The notes under the pieces were generated by a model, which had not been told where the DNA came from, made no database searches, and saw only the letters and a program-made list of their open reading frames with translations. Shown piece after piece: positions 6,574-9,275 of a stretch of 9,275 nucleotides of DNA (position 1 is its first letter; every line of letters begins with the position of its first letter). Source of the stretch: CAZACZ01 sp964483695. Its GTDB lineage: Bacteria > Deinococcota > Deinococci > Deinococcales > Trueperaceae. The position numbers were made by a program, and so were the translations under genes. The DNA lies in the NCBI GenBank assembly GCA_964483695.1, contig CAZACZ010000100.1, positions 1-9,275 on the forward strand. The letters run 5' to 3'.

Positions 6574-6673
6574 NNNNNNNNNNNNNNNNNNNNNNNNNNN
6601 NNNNNNNNNNNNNNNNNNNNNNNNNNNNNNNNNNNNNNNNNNNNNNNNNNNNNNNNNNNNNNNNNNNNNNNNN
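6574..6673. other. Assembly gap of 100 Ns inside cas3
   Basis: Exactly 100 Ns replace part of cas3. The round number suggests a placeholder of unknown true length. The left reading frame ends on a codon boundary at 6573 and the right one starts at 6675. An intact gene therefore needs 3n+2 missing bases, whereas 100 is 3n+1. By comparison with E. coli Cas3 (about 888 residues, against about 794 visible here) roughly 90 residues are missing, so the real gap may be near 280 bases. Confidence 0.97.
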
Positions 6674-6674
6674 T

Positions 6675-8732
6675 CTCCCATCCCAGCCGGGCTTCACGCA
6701 TCTGTTCGCAGGACTCGTGACGTTGGCGGACTGGATCGGTTCGACGGTGGCTGCGTTCCCATTCGCGCCAGAAGCAGACGCCGAACCCGACGCCTACTGG
6801 GAACGAGCCATCGATCGGGCCGACGTCGCCTGCCGGCAGATCGGTGTCGTAGCAACGCGGCAAGTGAGGACCTTCGCGGCTGCGAGCCTCTACCAGGGTC
6901 TCTTCCCCGACACCTTCGACCCGGTGCGGGCGACGATTCCGACCGCGTTGCAGCGCCACATCGGAACGATGAACCTTCCGAAACCGGGTACGCGTATCTT
7001 GATCGAAAGCGCCACGGGCAGCGGCAAGACCGAGGCTGCGCTCGCCTTGTACGCCCGCCTCCGTAAGGCCGGCCTGGTGGGCGGCATGATGTTCGCTCTG
7101 CCGACGCGTGCTACCGCCAGAGCGATGCACGATCGCGTTCGCGCCATGACAACGCAGCTGTACGCGAACGACGCCCCAAGCGTGACACTGGCCGTCGGCG
7201 GAGCGAACCCCGACTACCATAGCGGCACGCGGTTTATCGCCGAGGAGGCGCTCACATACGACGACCAAGACGACCTTGCCGCCGAGCTTGCGAACTGGTC
7301 GTCGCGCCACAGCAAGAAGTATCTCGCGGCTGAGGTCGTCGTGGGTACCGTCGACCAAGCACTGCTGGCTGCGCTTGCGGTCAAGCACGCCCACATTCGG
7401 CTGGCCGGAATCTCGCGCCAGTTGCTCGTTGTGGACGAGGTACACTCGCACGACCGCTACATGCTCGCGGTGCTCATGTCGCTGCTGCGGTTCCATGCGG
7501 ACTCCGGCGGCATCGCCCTGCTCATGTCGGCGACGCTGGCCTCGGCCGCGAGGGAGCTCCTTGGCCCCAGCGCCGAGTCAATCCTGACGTTCGAGGACGC
7601 AGTCCAGCGCCCTTACCCGACGGTGGCGACGCTTGAACATGGCGGGACGTGGCTCGACCAGACGCTGGGCGATGCCGCACCGCCCCGGACGGCCCACTGG
7701 TTGCTATCGGACGAGGCGGGGGCGGTTCGGACTGCCGTCGACGCCGCACGGGCAGGCGCCCGCGTATGCATCCTGCGAAACACCGTGCGCGACGCGCAGG
7801 CAACCATCTCAGCTATCGAGCGGCCCGACCGAGACCTGCTCTGGCGACCCGCCGCTGACGGCCACGCGACCGCCTATCATGCGCGCTTCACGCCCCCCGA
7901 TCGGTCGGTTCTCGACGAACGCGTGTTGGCAAGTTTCGGTAAGGGCGGCAGCGCCGGAGGCTCACTCCTGGTCGCCACGCAGGTGATCGAGCAGAGCCTC
8001 GATGTCGACTTCGACCTCCTCATCACGGACCTCGCTCCGGTCGAGGTACTGCTGCAACGGCTCGGCCGCGTCCACCGGCACCGCGAACGCGACACCCTTA
8101 GGCCCGACGCTTACAAGGAGTCACGCCTGGTCGTCATCGCTCCGCCCGAACCGTTCGCTCCGAAGCGCATGTACCGCGGCCCGCACGGCTGGGGCGCTGT
8201 GTACCAGAACATGCCCGCCCTGGAGCTGACGCGTCGGTTGATCTCACAAGAATCGACGATTGAAGTTCCGTCGGCCAACCGTATGCTGCTAGAGCGCGTT
8301 TACCACGCATCCTCGCTCGACGAGCTCCGCGGCGAACCTGGCTGGGCCGAAGCGATGGATGAACTCGTGGGCAAGGACATCGGTGCGCGAATGGTTGCGG
8401 CAGACAGCATGCTCGATTTTCGCGAGAGCTACGGCCAGAACGCCTCGCGCTTCCGGCAGGATGTGAGGGTCAGGACACGCATAGGGGATGACTCGATTGA
8501 CGTCCGCCTCGATCCGCCGGTCCCCTGCTGGTACGCCAAGGGAGAGACGTCCGACACCGTTTCGCTACCCTTGTGGCAACTAAGAGGGATGGGCGACGCT
8601 CTCTACCTGAAGGACGTCCGCGTTTCGGGCAACATCAGCAACGGGGGCGTCGCGCAATACGCTTTGGACCCAGGCCACCTCCTGCGATACGAACCGACGG
8701 GGTGGCGCGTCGTTCCGGGCCATTCGAGCTGA
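6675..8732 (+). CDS. cas3: Cas3 C-terminal part (end of HD domain and SF2 helicase)
   Basis: This 685-residue piece continues Cas3 after the gap. It opens with FTHLFAGLVTLADWIGS, whose Asp (codon 6729-6731) is the last metal ligand of the HD domain. The SF2 helicase follows: Walker A ATGSGKTEAAL (about 7014-7046), motif Ia FALPTRATARAMHDRV, the DEVH box (7434-7445), SAT motif III (7527-7535), VCILRNT motif IV, the Cas3-typical YHARFTPPDR, motif V ATQVIEQSLDVDFD, and motif VI LLQRLGRVHRH. The remaining residues form the Cas3 C-terminal domain. All visible catalytic residues are intact. The change of frame relative to the 5' piece is explained by the unknown gap length and does not show a frameshift. 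It ends in TGA at 8732. Confidence 0.96.
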   Translation, partial: LPSQPGFTHLFAGLVTLADWIGSTVAAFPFAPEADAEPDAYWERAIDRADVACRQIGVVATRQVRTFAAASLYQGLFPDTFDPVRATIPTALQRHIGTMNLPKPGTRILIESATGSGKTEAALALYARLRKAGLVGGMMFALPTRATARAMHDRVRAMTTQLYANDAPSVTLAVGGANPDYHSGTRFIAEEALTYDDQDDLAAELANWSSRHSKKYLAAEVVVGTVDQALLAALAVKHAHIRLAGISRQLLVVDEVHSHDRYMLAVLMSLLRFHADSGGIALLMSATLASAARELLGPSAESILTFEDAVQRPYPTVATLEHGGTWLDQTLGDAAPPRTAHWLLSDEAGAVRTAVDAARAGARVCILRNTVRDAQATISAIERPDRDLLWRPAADGHATAYHARFTPPDRSVLDERVLASFGKGGSAGGSLLVATQVIEQSLDVDFDLLITDLAPVEVLLQRLGRVHRHRERDTLRPDAYKESRLVVIAPPEPFAPKRMYRGPHGWGAVYQNMPALELTRRLISQESTIEVPSANRMLLERVYHASSLDELRGEPGWAEAMDELVGKDIGARMVAADSMLDFRESYGQNASRFRQDVRVRTRIGDDSIDVRLDPPVPCWYAKGETSDTVSLPLWQLRGMGDALYLKDVRVSGNISNGGVAQYALDPGHLLRYEPTGWRVVPGHSS

Positions 8733-8930
8733 CCGCGAAGTTCCGCCCGGCACCGAAACCCAGCAGGAGCTCAACCGGTCGTTGAAGTGGTGGTCTGTAG
8801 CGGTCCAGGGCAATCGTCAAAGGCTTCTGCCTGCCGCAGTTCGAACAATTGCGCAGGGGGCCGTCCGGTTGTCGCGTGGTGGGTCGGCTTGCCCGTTGGG
8901 TCGGTTGGACAGCCCTGACGTCGGCAGAGA

Positions 8931-8953
8931 CTCCTTTCTCTGTCGAAAGGGAG
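8931..8953. repeat. Short hairpin downstream of cas3
   Basis: CTCCTTTC (8931-8938) pairs with GAAAGGGAG (8945-8953) with one bulged G and a 6-base loop. It is about 200 bases after the cas3 stop. No T-run follows on either strand, so a role as terminator is only weakly supported. Confidence 0.35.
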
Positions 8954-9042
8954 AACGCGGCATACGAGCGAGATGCGACCAGGCGCCGAGGGCGCGGTTC
9001 TGGCAGTACTTTCGAAGCACGCGGTCGTTCAGCGTCGAAGCC

Positions 9043-9102
9043 TTGACCGCCCGATCTGCCAAGCTACGTTGGACCCCCTTACCCCCCGGCGCTACGCTGG
9101 AC
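9043..9102 (+). promoter_or_regulatory. Candidate promoter region with direct repeat, upstream of the transporter
   Basis: TTGACC (9043-9048), a 16-base spacer and TACGTT (9065-9070) fit a housekeeping-sigma promoter. A second pair, TTGGAC (9069-9074), 18 bases, TACGCT (9093-9098), also fits. The two overlap a direct repeat, GCTACGTTGGAC (9063-9074) and GCTACGCTGGAC (9091-9102), spaced 28 bases apart with one mismatch. Either the repeat is a regulator site or it simply reflects two tandem promoters. The downstream edge is 85 bases from the ATG at 9188. Confidence 0.4.
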
Positions 9103-9175
9103 TCGTCGTCTCGTCTTCCTGCGGGCGTGCGGTTCCGTAACGGTCGGCACCCTACCCACTTCACGAGACCGAGGC

Positions 9176-9181
9176 AAGGAG
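9176..9181 (+). promoter_or_regulatory. Ribosome binding site of the transporter gene
   Basis: AAGGAG lies six bases before the ATG at 9188. It is the strongest Shine-Dalgarno match in the window and fixes that start. Confidence 0.85.
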
Positions 9182-9187
9182 CACCCC

Positions 9188-9275
9188 ATGTGCCACCCCG
9201 AACGTCACCGCATGCACCGAATCGGTTGGCTGCGCGCCGCCGTGCTCGGCGCCAACGACGGCATCGTCTCCACCG
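9188..9275 (+). CDS. VIT1/CCC1-family iron/manganese transporter, N-terminal fragment
   Basis: Only the first 29 residues are in the window. They include HPERH followed by HRIGWLRAAVLGANDGIVST, the hallmark start of bacterial VIT1/CCC1-family proteins, where the GANDGIVST segment opens the first membrane helix. Family members are small membrane proteins that move Fe2+ or Mn2+ out of the cytoplasm. The ATG at 9188 is supported by AAGGAG six bases upstream and by the HPERH motif, which lies before the in-frame ATG at codon 9. The gene runs off the right edge. It has its own promoter candidates and no visible link to the CRISPR genes, so it is probably a chromosomal neighbour. Substrate cannot be told from this fragment. 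Confidence 0.88.
   Translation, partial: MCHPERHRMHRIGWLRAAVLGANDGIVST

Larger units (their letters stand above)
8733..9187. other. 455-base region without a recognised gene
   Basis: This stretch lies between the cas3 stop and the transporter start. Open frames exist on both strands (for instance minus 8817-9164), but none gives a family I recognise, none has a convincing ribosome site, and their Arg/Pro/Ser-rich composition is that of chance frames in GC-rich DNA. It contains a small hairpin at 8931-8953 and two promoter-like elements with a direct repeat at 9043-9102. I see no transposon ends, tRNA or CRISPR repeat. Confidence 0.6.

Noticed and set aside
6574..6720. Frameshift or pseudogene status for cas3.
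   Set aside because: The frame change coincides with Ns of unknown true length, and motifs on both sides are intact.
8833..8847. Minus-strand CSNCG word in an open frame running antisense into the cas3 end, resembling half a zinc ribbon.
   Set aside because: No second cysteine pair follows, there is no good start or ribosome site, and the rest of the frame is unrecognisable.
8817..9164. Minus-strand 115-codon open frame after cas3.
   Set aside because: It has no recognisable domain, no supported ribosome site and Arg/Pro-rich chance composition. It also crosses the candidate promoter of the transporter.
1..9275. A new or hybrid defence system.
   Set aside because: Gene content, order and motifs are those of a standard type I-E locus. 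No extra effector, toxin-antitoxin pair, reverse transcriptase or transposon gene is visible.

Overview
The window is a type I-E (Cascade) CRISPR-Cas locus in a GC-rich bacterium, probably on a draft scaffold. The high GC content, the use of GTG starts and the VIT-type transporter at the right edge suggest an actinobacterium or another high-GC soil or water lineage. The sequence does not allow a firmer placement.

Layout, left to right. Positions 1-29 hold one type I-E repeat, read on the minus strand, and the window begins exactly at its far end. A short, GC-rich leader (30-99) separates it from the cas genes. From 6004 down to 100 a compact minus-strand operon carries casA/cse1/cas8e, casB/cse2, cas7e, cas5e, cas6e, cas1 and cas2. 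Every adjacent pair overlaps, by 4, 4, 4, 11, 1 and 20 bases, so translation is probably coupled. A 242-base divergent intergenic region (6005-6246) holds an imperfect inverted repeat. cas3 runs rightward (6247-8732), interrupted by a run of 100 Ns (6574-6673) that removes the middle of its HD nuclease domain. A 455-base stretch without a recognisable gene follows. At 9188 a VIT/CCC1-family metal transporter starts behind a good ribosome binding site and runs off the window.

How it works together (family knowledge): Cas6e cuts the repeat transcript. Cas8e, Cse2, Cas7e, Cas5e and Cas6e form Cascade around the crRNA, and Cas8e reads the PAM. Cas3 is recruited to nick and degrade the target, and Cas1-Cas2 adds new spacers at the leader end. 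All eight core genes are present, and the catalytic residues I could check are intact in Cas1, Cas6e and the visible parts of Cas3, so the system looks functional. I see no extra effector or new system. The points worth a second look are the short leader with a nested inverted repeat, the short Cas1 C-terminus beside a longer Cas2, the missing cysteine cluster in Cas8e, the inverted repeat between cas3 and casA, and the two assembly artefacts.
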